In this document: in pieces, positions 7,473 through 14,483 of the stretch
Position numbering within the stretch: position 1 is the first letter of the stretch
Layout: each line of letters begins with the position of its first letter
Assembly: GCA_964525815.1 (NCBI GenBank)
Contig: CAZGJQ010000013.1
Coordinates: forward strand, 1 to 29,681
Direction of reading: 5' to 3'
Origin: UBA1049 sp964525815
GTDB taxonomy: Bacteria > Bacillota > Clostridia > Oscillospirales > CAG-382
Length of the DNA stretch: 29,681 nt
The notes under the pieces: generated by a model
Told to the model about the DNA's origin: nothing
Databases searched by the model: none
What the model saw: only the letters and a program-made list of their open reading frames with translations
Program-made: the position numbers and the translations under genes

Positions 7473-8497
7473 ATATGCTCACCCCCGTTATCGGTCTGAG
7501 GTCGGACTATATAAAACCAGTCGGCATCTCGGAAGGAGGCTCTGTCAACTGCTCTGCCCAATCTTGCTATCGGTCTCGAAAGAATCGCTACAAGGCAGTG
7601 CATAAGCTCGGTCTTTTGCTCTATATGGACGGTATTAAGCTCCCCACCGCCGTCATACCAGCAAAGATAAAAATCAATCATCCTGCCCAGTAGAATGTGT
7701 GATATATACAGAACCTGCCCAAAAACACTGTCCAGCTCTTCGGGAGAACCAAAAAGGTTAAAGCATATGTATATTTTACCCTTCTCGGATACGAGCGGCT
7801 CCCTTGTGATAAGCTCATCCCGCTTGGAGGAGAGCTTCCAGTGTATAAGGTTAAGAGGGTCGCCTATCCGGTATTCTCTGAGGTCATAATCCTCCGCAAA
7901 CCCGCCTCCGGGCTTTGGTCTTAGTCCCTTTCCTCCTATTTTATCCACAGGCAGCACTGGCATGGGTTCGGGGCGGACAAACTCCGGCATTACAATAATG
8001 CTTCGTTTATCCGGCGTTTTAAGCGAAAAGAAGAAAAGGCCAAGGTAATCGTATACTCTGACCTTCTTAATATCAAGATAAATAATCCCCGTGTGCGAGG
8101 TGTCGAGAGGCAGGGAAACACCGTCCTTCGCGCAGCCGTACAGGAGCAGCAGGGTAAAGGAATCCGGTTGGCCGTCTTTGTCCGCCTTGTCTGCAGCTTG
8201 ACCGCAAAAGGTAATATTCTCCGCTGTGTACAGGATTGTCATAAGAGCCAGTGGTAACGGACTGCGGGGATATATTTTTATTACCGCATTTGCGTCTGTA
8301 CCCTTTTTTAGCTGAGTGGGCAAGGGCAAAAAGCCTATGCGGACTCTGAGCATTCCGAAAATGCTTATTGCAAGCGAAAACAGCGGGAAAAACGCCACCG
8401 CCAGGAATATATAATATGATATGTACTGCTCATAAAGACCGTAAAACGCAAAAGAGGCAATTAATACGGTAATGTATATAATCCATCTTCTAAACAT
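7469..8497 (-). CDS. DUF58 domain-containing membrane protein
   Basis: A 342-residue protein with two membrane helices in the first 50 residues, a beta-rich middle, and the DUF58 signature near residues 190-230 (G-G-G-F-A-E-D-Y-D-L-R-E-Y followed by D-P-L-N-L-I-H-W-K-L-S-S-K). DUF58 proteins have a vWA-like fold and usually occur between a MoxR ATPase and a transglutaminase, as here. The stop overlaps the next start by 4 nt. The ATG at 8497 has only a distant AAAGGAC (about 13 nt upstream), so translation may depend on coupling to moxR. The molecular role is unknown; a scaffold or adaptor for the ATPase is the common suggestion. Confidence 0.9.
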   Translation of the reverse strand: MFRRWIIYITVLIASFAFYGLYEQYISYYIFLAVAFFPLFSLAISIFGMLRVRIGFLPLPTQLKKGTDANAVIKIYPRSPLPLALMTILYTAENITFCGQAADKADKDGQPDSFTLLLLYGCAKDGVSLPLDTSHTGIIYLDIKKVRVYDYLGLFFFSLKTPDKRSIIVMPEFVRPEPMPVLPVDKIGGKGLRPKPGGGFAEDYDLREYRIGDPLNLIHWKLSSKRDELITREPLVSEKGKIYICFNLFGSPEELDSVFGQVLYISHILLGRMIDFYLCWYDGGGELNTVHIEQKTELMHCLVAILSRPIARLGRAVDRASFRDADWFYIVRPQTDNGGEHI

Positions 8498-8544
8498 CTA
8501 ACGCACATTTGTCCTTTCGTCAGAGAGCCCTGTAATCAGCTGCT

Positions 8545-9474
8545 TTATTTTATGGCGGGCTCTTTAACCTTACTCAATATATTGTCAAGCGCCCATTTTA
8601 CGCCCCTGTTATTCTCCTCACCCTCAGGAGTAAGCTTGATTCGATGAGCAAGGCAATCGTGAAAAAACATCCGTACATCCTCGGGTACAATGTAATCCCT
8701 TCCCTGAACCCATGCTCCCGCCTTGGCCATTGACGCTATTGCTATAGACGCACGGGGACTCGCTCCCCATTGTATAAATTCATTGCTCCGGGTTGCTCCC
8801 ACCAACTTGACTATATACTCAAATACAGAATCTGCTATATGTATCTTATCTGCCTGCGCCTTTATTTCGTTAAGCTCGTCTATGCTTACTATCTGCTTCA
8901 GTTTGGATAAAGGATTGCCCGACTGCCTGCGCAGAAGCATCTCTATTTCGTTTTGCTCGCTGGGGTATCCGAGAGAAAGCTTGACCATAAAGCGGTCAAT
9001 CTGGGAATCGGGGAGGAGCTGTGTGCCCGCCGCTCCAATCGGGTTCTGGGTGGCTATGACAGTAAAGGGTTGGGGCAACGGGTGGGTAACTCCGTCAACC
9101 GTAACCTGATTCTCCTCCATCGCTTCAAGCAGGGCAGCCTGAGTACGACTGGTGGCTCTGTTAAGCTCATCGGCAAGGAAAAGATTGCACATTATCGCTC
9201 CCTCCTTATATTCCAGCTCTCCGGTGCTTTTATTCAACACCGAAAAACCGACAATATCCGAAGGGAGCACATCCGGAGTAAACTGCATACGGTTATAATC
9301 AAGCGCAAGTGCCTTAGAAAAGGCAAGTGCCATTGTTGTTTTACCTACTCCCGGTATATCCTCTATAAGAATATGACCTCCCGCTATAATAGCCAGATAT
9401 ACCCGCACGAGTATTCTTTCTTTTCCGATGATTGCCTTTTTTACTTCGCTTATAATTTCGTTGGATTTACTCAT
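8545..9474 (-). CDS. MoxR family AAA+ ATPase
   Basis: A 309-residue AAA+ ATPase of the MoxR/RavA clade. Walker A is E-D-I-P-G-V-G-K-T-T (38-47, catalytic Lys45) and Walker B is L-F-L-A-D-E-L-N-R-A (98-107). The following T-S-R-T-Q-A-A-L-L-E-A-M-E-E and the sensor region A-T-Q-N-P-I-G are typical. MoxR proteins are thought to act as chaperone-like remodelling ATPases for partner proteins encoded next door, here DUF58 and the transglutaminase. It is the first gene of the trio, behind a good promoter. The ATG has no clear Shine-Dalgarno sequence. An in-frame TAA at -9 excludes an upstream start. Confidence 0.93.
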   Translation of the reverse strand: MSKSNEIISEVKKAIIGKERILVRVYLAIIAGGHILIEDIPGVGKTTMALAFSKALALDYNRMQFTPDVLPSDIVGFSVLNKSTGELEYKEGAIMCNLFLADELNRATSRTQAALLEAMEENQVTVDGVTHPLPQPFTVIATQNPIGAAGTQLLPDSQIDRFMVKLSLGYPSEQNEIEMLLRRQSGNPLSKLKQIVSIDELNEIKAQADKIHIADSVFEYIVKLVGATRSNEFIQWGASPRASIAIASMAKAGAWVQGRDYIVPEDVRMFFHDCLAHRIKLTPEGEENNRGVKWALDNILSKVKEPAIK

Positions 9475-9572
9475 AAATACTTATTTATTTATCGGCTGCA
9501 TTTTAGTTGCCCGACAAATTCCCTTTCCGTCCTTATAATAGTAAATGATTAAATATTTTACATTTCTCGTTT

Positions 9573-9601
9573 ATTATAACAAACATTTTTTAATATTTCA
9601 A
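9573..9601 (-). promoter_or_regulatory. Promoter of the moxR-DUF58-transglutaminase operon
   Basis: Minus strand TTGAAA (9596-9601), 17-nt spacer, TATAAT (9573-9578), with a TG one base before the -10 box. It predicts an untranslated leader of about 90 nt before the moxR ATG. Confidence 0.75.
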
Positions 9602-9624
9602 CACAAAAAGCAATGAATACCATT

Positions 9625-11211
9625 TTATTTTTTTAATATATGCTCGGCGCACAACACTCCGTCAACGGCAGCGGAGATAATCCCCCCAGAATACCCCGCA
9701 CCCTCTCCGCAGGGATATAACCCTTTCAATCCTACCGCCTGCATACCCTCGTCCCGTAAAATGCGAACAGGAGACGAGCTGCGGGTCTCCGCTCCGGTAA
9801 GGAGAGCGTCCGGAAACGCAAATCCGGGCATCCAATCCTCCATTTCCTTTACCGCCCGCCTGAGCGAATCGGTTATATAATCAGGTAAATATGAGTCGGC
9901 TTGAGCAAACCGGGTGCCGGGTATATAAGTGGGCTGCACATCCCCAAAAAAATCGGAGGAGCGTCTTTGCATAAAGTCCTCCAACCGCTGTACAGGAGCC
10001 TTGTATCCTCCGCCACCCGACACGAAGGCGGCTCTTTCTATTCTGCGCTGGTATTCGATTCCGGCAAGTGTATCTCCGCTTCCCATGTCCTCCCTTTTTA
10101 GGGTTACAAGCAAAGCCGTGTTGGCGTTTTGACCGTCCCTTGCGAACTCGCTCATTCCGTTAACGGTCAGCCCTTCCTCCTCGGATGAAGCGGCAACCAC
10201 CCTTCCTCCCGGACACATGCAGAAGGTATAGACATTCCTGCCGTTAGGTAAATGAACCGCCATTCTGTAATCTGCGGCTCCCAATGACGGGTGAGCTGAG
10301 AACCCTCCGTATTTAATCCTGTTTATAAGCTCCTGAGGATGCTCAATTCTGATTCCGACGGCGAAGGGCTTGTATTCCATTGCGATACCGCTATTTTTCA
10401 GCATATAAAAGGTATCCCGGGCACTGTTGCCGATTGCGAGAACGACGTTATCGGTTATAACTTCCTCTTCCTGACCGTTTACCCGCAGGCGAATCCCTTT
10501 TATTTTACCCTGCTCCTGTATAAGACCCGAAAAAACAACGCCGAACCTTACCTCTCCGCCCATGCTTATTATTTCGTTTCTTATCCTTACGACTACTTTT
10601 TTCAGGTTGTCCGTTCCGATATGAGGCTTGGCTAAGTACCTAATCTCAAACGGTGCTCCCGCCTTAATCAGCTCGTTAAGTATCCATTCTTTTCTGCCGT
10701 CTTTCTTCCCCGTTTTAAGCTTGCCGTCCGAGAATAATCCCGCACCGCCTTCTCCGAACTGCACGTTTGTTTCGGTATCTATCTGACCCGTATCCCAGAA
10801 CCGCTCCACCTTTTTTGTACGGGTATAAACATCCGCTCCTCGCTCCAGCAAAACAGGATTTGCTCCTGCTCTCGCCAACAGCAGAGCGGCGAACAGACCA
10901 GCCGGTCCGCAGCCCACCACGACGGGACGAAGACTCAGCTTTTTACGGGGAATTGAATATATCGGCTCCTCAAGCCTGAAAACACTGTTTTTTCTGTTGG
11001 CGGACAAAACCTCGTCCTCGTCTCCCGTTACTACCGCCGATACGGTTATATCAAAAAAGACTTCCTGTATGTTTCTGTTGTTTACGGCTCTTTTTATTAT
11101 ATTTATATGCTTTATTCGGTCGGGTGAGATATTAAGCTTTTCTGAAACCATATTCTTTAAGGAATCCGCTTCATAATCAAGCGGAGCCTTTAAATCGCGT
11201 ATTATAAGCAT
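9625..11211 (-). CDS. FAD-dependent dehydrogenase-like protein (COG2509)
   Basis: A 528-residue flavoprotein. The first 90 residues are a small alpha/beta N-terminal domain typical of COG2509. A Rossmann FAD-binding motif follows, V-V-V-G-C-G-P-A-G-L (97-106), with an acidic end to the second strand (L-L-E-R-G-A-D). Near the C-terminus P-C-G-E-G-A-G-Y-S-G-G-I is the second FAD contact motif. The family is widespread in Clostridia and annotated as an NAD(FAD)-utilising dehydrogenase, but its substrate is unknown. AAGGGAG lies 7 nt before the ATG. It is preceded by a terminator-like hairpin at the end of the HD gene, so its expression may be partly uncoupled from the genes upstream. Confidence 0.88.
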   Translation of the reverse strand: MLIIRDLKAPLDYEADSLKNMVSEKLNISPDRIKHINIIKRAVNNRNIQEVFFDITVSAVVTGDEDEVLSANRKNSVFRLEEPIYSIPRKKLSLRPVVVGCGPAGLFAALLLARAGANPVLLERGADVYTRTKKVERFWDTGQIDTETNVQFGEGGAGLFSDGKLKTGKKDGRKEWILNELIKAGAPFEIRYLAKPHIGTDNLKKVVVRIRNEIISMGGEVRFGVVFSGLIQEQGKIKGIRLRVNGQEEEVITDNVVLAIGNSARDTFYMLKNSGIAMEYKPFAVGIRIEHPQELINRIKYGGFSAHPSLGAADYRMAVHLPNGRNVYTFCMCPGGRVVAASSEEEGLTVNGMSEFARDGQNANTALLVTLKREDMGSGDTLAGIEYQRRIERAAFVSGGGGYKAPVQRLEDFMQRRSSDFFGDVQPTYIPGTRFAQADSYLPDYITDSLRRAVKEMEDWMPGFAFPDALLTGAETRSSSPVRILRDEGMQAVGLKGLYPCGEGAGYSGGIISAAVDGVLCAEHILKK

Positions 11212-11229
11212 AAGCGTCTCCCTTCTTCA

Positions 11230-11254
11230 GAAAAAGCGCCTATGACAAGGCGCT
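11230..11254 (-). terminator. Intergenic terminator/attenuator between the HD and FAD genes
   Basis: On the minus strand AGCGCCT (11254-11248) pairs with AGGCGCT (11241-11235), followed by TTTTTC. The stem starts in the HD-gene stop codon and ends just upstream of the ribosome site of the COG2509 gene. No separate promoter was seen for that gene, so partial read-through is likely. Confidence 0.65.
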
Positions 11255-11871
11255 CAAAAAATCTGATTGCATTTTTTTATAAATACCCTGATATGCTCCT
11301 CCTCTTTGGCTCTGTCGCTGTTTGTCCTGCCGAGACGGTCGCACAAGCCGAGCAGTGCAACCTCGTTTATATCAGTGTTTTGCTTCATTCCCTTGATGTC
11401 CGCAAAGGGCAGCCCCTTAAGCACATAAAGGATATGCATATGATACCTTACAAGACCCGAAACCTCTTTTATGGAGCTTGTGTCCTGCGTAAAAAATGAC
11501 AGGAAGTCCGCAGAGAGCTTTTCCCCCGCTTTATCATGATCATAGGAGGTTATTTTGTTTCCTCTGACCTTGCCGGTTGAGGGCTTACCTATATCATGCA
11601 GCAACGCCGCCCACATAAAAACGGATGCGTTCCTGCTCTTATCCCTGACTCTTGCCGCTTGGTCTACGACAAGAAGGGTATGATTCCACACATTACCCTC
11701 CGGATGGTGCTCGGGGGACTGCTCGGCTCGCTTTAAATCATGGAGCATAACAAAAGGATACTCACCGAACAATGGGTTATTGTATGCAAGCTCAAGAAAA
11801 CCGGACGGTCTCTCGTCCCGCAATAAATGAGTATCCGTTTCCGAATACAGCTCTCGTATATCATTGAGCAA
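11254..11871 (-). CDS. Stand-alone HD-domain phosphohydrolase (CCA-enzyme HD-like)
   Basis: A 205-residue protein consisting almost wholly of one HD domain. Metal ligands visible: His64 (H-P-E-G-N-V-W-N-H), His92-Asp93 (A-A-L-L-H-D-I-G-K-P) and Asp178 (L-L-G-L-C-D-R). H-x-D near 112 and R-Y-H-M near 144 are further conserved positions. The H-P-E-G...H-T-L and L-L-H-D-I-G-K pattern resembles the HD domain at the end of bacterial tRNA CCA-adding enzymes, which has phosphodiesterase/phosphatase activity, but the nucleotidyltransferase part is absent. It starts 12 nt after the small basic protein and is downstream of an RNA helicase. A nucleotide or RNA-end substrate is a guess. Confidence 0.85.
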   Translation of the reverse strand: MLNDIRELYSETDTHLLRDERPSGFLELAYNNPLFGEYPFVMLHDLKRAEQSPEHHPEGNVWNHTLLVVDQAARVRDKSRNASVFMWAALLHDIGKPSTGKVRGNKITSYDHDKAGEKLSADFLSFFTQDTSSIKEVSGLVRYHMHILYVLKGLPFADIKGMKQNTDINEVALLGLCDRLGRTNSDRAKEEEHIRVFIKKCNQIF

Positions 11872-11883
11872 AGCAAAAAACTC

Positions 11884-12156
11884 CTATCTTCCTATATTCG
11901 GACCGAGTGCTTCTTTATTTGTGCTCCGCTTCGGGTTATCCTTCCTTCCCTTAACGCATGTTTCTCTTTGCTTATTGGGCATAGCTTCCGGCACCTCCGA
12001 TACATCCTCCATTGCCTCTATATACGGCAGCAGCACCTGCTTCTTGGCATTGTACTCAGGATCTTGATTATCTATCGAGGCGGTAAAGTGAGTATCCTCA
12101 AGCTTTTTCCTCAATCTCTCGGTTCTGCCCGGCTCTTCTTTTTTTCTCTGTGACAT
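11884..12156 (-). CDS. Small basic hydrophilic protein, unknown function
   Basis: A 90-residue protein rich in Lys, Arg, Glu and Gln with no hydrophobic segment. Both ends are basic and probably disordered. A more ordered middle part (about 33-56) has K-K-Q-V-L-L-P-Y-I-E-A-M-E-D. AAGGGGGAG lies 5 nt before the ATG, so translation should be strong. It sits between the DEAD helicase and the HD protein on the same strand, 60 nt after the helicase stop and 12 nt before the HD start. The composition is compatible with RNA or ribosome association, but no family is recognised. Confidence 0.75.
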   Translation of the reverse strand: MSQRKKEEPGRTERLRKKLEDTHFTASIDNQDPEYNAKKQVLLPYIEAMEDVSEVPEAMPNKQRETCVKGRKDNPKRSTNKEALGPNIGR

Positions 12157-12216
12157 AATTGCTCCCCCTTGTTTTTTATCTATTGTTCCTTTATAAAGGG
12201 GAAATTATGCCGGAGT

Positions 12217-13710
12217 TTATTTACGTCCAAGCCTTTTCAGCAGGCGTTTAAAGAAAGGCTTCTTCTCGGTGGTCTGGCTCTGAGCGATAGCCTGCTCGGT
12301 TTTTTTCGGCTCCGTCTGTATTGTAGTCTCCCTCGGAAGCCGCTCAGTTCCTTTGACAGGGTTTTGTGCTCTATAAGGCTTTTTTTCGATCTGTACGGCG
12401 GGTTTTTTACTGTTTTGATTATATCTGCTCCTATTACCCTGCGCTCTGTTATCGGTTCTCTGTTTTTGCCCCTGAGAACGCTTGTTCCTCGGTTGATTAT
12501 ACCTTTTAGTTACGCTTGTTTCGGGCGGTACTGCATTTTTCAACTTGCTAGCCGCAACCCATTCCCTCACCTTTTCGCTTTGCTCGTTTAAACCCTGTTC
12601 GGTCGGCAGGTCAGACTGTGAAATGATAGCACCTATATGCTCCTCTATCTCGTACAGGCTTATAATATCGTTTCCCGTTACAAGAGAAATGGCGTGCCCG
12701 CCGTTACCGGCTCTGCCGGTACGACCGATTCTATGCACATAGCTGTCCTTTTCATGCGGAACATCATAATTTGCCACCAGCGATAAATCATCGATATGAA
12801 TTCCTCGGGCGGCAACATCGGTCGCCACCAAAATACCGAACTCCCCGTCCTTGAACTGCTGCATGGTTTTCAGCCTTTTTCCCTGCGGAATATCCCCGTG
12901 CAACGCCTGTGAGGAATACCCTCTTTTACTTAAAAAACGCTGCACCCTGTCCACCGATGTCCGCATATTACAAAAAATTATGCAGCTATCGGGACGGATT
13001 GCCTTGAGCAGCCTCTCAAGCTGAATACACTTCTCGTTTTTCTCCACCCTGAAGTACTCCTGCCTGATGGTGTCCACCGTTTTGGTCTCCGACTCAATCT
13101 CGAGTGTTTCGGGGTTGTTCATGTATGATTGACATAATCTGCGTATTTCGGCGGGGAATGTGGCGGAAAACAACAGGGTTACCCTCTCCTTCGGCAATGC
13201 TTTGATTATCTTCCTTACCTGATCAATAAACCCCATGTCCAGCATTCTGTCCGCCTCATCAAGCACTAAAAAGCGCACATTCCTGACCGTAAGGTTCTTC
13301 CTTGCTATATGGTCATATACCCTGCCGGGGGTACCGGTAACAACCGTTACTCCCTTCTCAAGTGCCTGTATCTCGGTTCTGATATTATGCCTTCCGTATA
13401 CAGCGGTCAGCTTATGACTGAGATACTTCGCCATGCTCCTTAAATCACCGTTAACCTGCACCGCAAGCTCCCTTGTAGGTGTGAGGATAAGAACCTGCGG
13501 TTCACGGACATTTACATCTGTCAATTGTAGGAGCGGAACGCCGAAAACGGCAGTCTTTCCGCTGCCCGTTTTGGAAACGACAATCAAATCCTTTTTGTTT
13601 AATATATGCGGAATCGCCAAGCTCTGGATTGGTGTGGGGCTCTTAAACTCCATATCATCCAGCGCTCTTAATATGGGAGGTGAAACGCCAAGGTGCTTAA
13701 AATCAGTCAT
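12217..13710 (-). CDS. DEAD-box ATP-dependent RNA helicase
   Basis: A 497-residue cytoplasmic RNA helicase. Motifs in order: Q motif with P-T-P-I-Q (25-29), Walker A S-K-T-G-S-G-K-T (46-53), P-T-R-E-L-A (78-83), D-E-A-D (151-154), S-A-T (182-184), and in the second RecA domain V-A-T-D-V-A-A-R-G-I and H-R-I-G-R-T-G-R-A-G. The last 110 or so residues are a basic, Gln/Lys/Arg/Asn-rich tail like those that tether CshA/RhlE-type helicases to RNA. Expected roles are ribosome assembly, mRNA decay or cold growth. It is the first gene of the run leading to the basic and HD proteins, with its own promoter. Confidence 0.95.
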   Translation of the reverse strand: MTDFKHLGVSPPILRALDDMEFKSPTPIQSLAIPHILNKKDLIVVSKTGSGKTAVFGVPLLQLTDVNVREPQVLILTPTRELAVQVNGDLRSMAKYLSHKLTAVYGRHNIRTEIQALEKGVTVVTGTPGRVYDHIARKNLTVRNVRFLVLDEADRMLDMGFIDQVRKIIKALPKERVTLLFSATFPAEIRRLCQSYMNNPETLEIESETKTVDTIRQEYFRVEKNEKCIQLERLLKAIRPDSCIIFCNMRTSVDRVQRFLSKRGYSSQALHGDIPQGKRLKTMQQFKDGEFGILVATDVAARGIHIDDLSLVANYDVPHEKDSYVHRIGRTGRAGNGGHAISLVTGNDIISLYEIEEHIGAIISQSDLPTEQGLNEQSEKVREWVAASKLKNAVPPETSVTKRYNQPRNKRSQGQKQRTDNRAQGNRSRYNQNSKKPAVQIEKKPYRAQNPVKGTERLPRETTIQTEPKKTEQAIAQSQTTEKKPFFKRLLKRLGRK

Positions 13711-13740
13711 GCTATTCTTCTTTCCTATGCATTTTTATAT

Positions 13741-13769
13741 ATTTTACTACTTTTTCGCTAAATAATCAA
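13741..13769 (-). promoter_or_regulatory. Promoter of the DEAD-box helicase gene
   Basis: Minus strand TTGATT (13764-13769), 17-nt spacer, TAAAAT (13741-13746). AGGAAAG precedes the ATG at 13710. Confidence 0.5.
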
Positions 13770-13859
13770 CCAATACAGCCTAAATATATCCAGCCGTGAC
13801 TGCTCTTACTTGTGATTTTTCAAAAAAACGCAGTAAAAAGAGTGATTTTGCTGCAATTA

Positions 13860-13888
13860 TCACAAAAAAAAACCAAAATTCATATAAT
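13860..13888 (+). promoter_or_regulatory. Probable promoter of the ferritin-like gene
   Basis: TATAAT (13883-13888) is a perfect -10 box about 30 nt before the ATG. The hexamer 17 nt upstream (TCACAA, 13860-13865) matches the -35 consensus poorly, so an activator may be needed. Confidence 0.4.
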
Positions 13889-13918
13889 GTAAGCAAACAG
13901 TCATAGGAGGTTGCGTGA

Positions 13919-14371
13919 ATGAACCATGGACAAAAAAACCCTAAAACACCGCTGCTCGGAGCTATTACCCGACAGGAGCTGAAGGAGAGCATTTTGCAGT
14001 CAATGATAGAGGAGGCGACAGCAGCAGAATTCTATTCACGGCTCTTAAAGGAAGCTCCGAACGATTTGCATTATGAATTTATAGAGCACGCCCGGGACGA
14101 CGAGCTGGAGCATTTGGAGCGCTTCGAGAAGCTCTACCAGTATCTATATCATTCCAAGCCGCAATACAATATAGAAAAAATTCAATATCCGGACTACAGA
14201 AACGGCTTGCTGATGGCGTTAAAGGATGAGCTTGAAGCGGCGGAATTCTATCGGGACATACAGCTCTCTGTAAAGGAGCAGGTGGCAAGGGACACTTTTT
14301 ATTACGCCATGGTAGACGAGCTTGAGCATGCTACCCAGTTTTCTGTTTTGTATTGCTTACAAAACAACTGA
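13919..14371 (+). CDS. Ferritin-like di-iron (rubrerythrin-type) protein
   Basis: A 150-residue four-helix-bundle protein with a complete di-iron ligand set: Glu32, E62-x-x-H65, Glu104 and E134-x-x-H137. The second half repeats the first at a constant 72-residue offset (A-A-E-F-Y and D-E-L-E-H occur in both). No C-terminal rubredoxin Cys pairs are present, so it is the minimal ferritin-like form seen in anaerobes. Likely roles are peroxide or oxygen protection or iron handling. The ATG follows TAGGAGG. It is a single-gene unit between two divergent or convergent neighbours and has its own terminator. Confidence 0.85.
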   Translation: MNHGQKNPKTPLLGAITRQELKESILQSMIEEATAAEFYSRLLKEAPNDLHYEFIEHARDDELEHLERFEKLYQYLYHSKPQYNIEKIQYPDYRNGLLMALKDELEAAEFYRDIQLSVKEQVARDTFYYAMVDELEHATQFSVLYCLQNN

Positions 14372-14392
14372 CGGAGTGTTATAAACATCCAA

Positions 14393-14432
14393 AAATCCGA
14401 AGTGGTTTCATGCCACTCCGGATTTCGTTTTT
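14393..14432. terminator. Intrinsic terminator shared by convergent genes
   Basis: AAATCCGAAGTGG (14393-14405) pairs with CCACTCCGGATTT (14413-14425) with one mismatch and a 7-nt loop. It is followed by a T run on the + side and by T's on the minus side, so it serves both the ferritin-like gene and the solute-binding protein gene. Confidence 0.8.
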
Positions 14433-14483
14433 TAGTGTTCTATTTACAGAGCCATTTAAGCTTATATGGGTAACTATGGTAGC

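Noticed and set aside
8953..9552. 199-codon + strand frame opposite moxR
   Set aside because: The minus strand shows intact Walker A and B motifs; the + frame has no recognisable motif or ribosome site.
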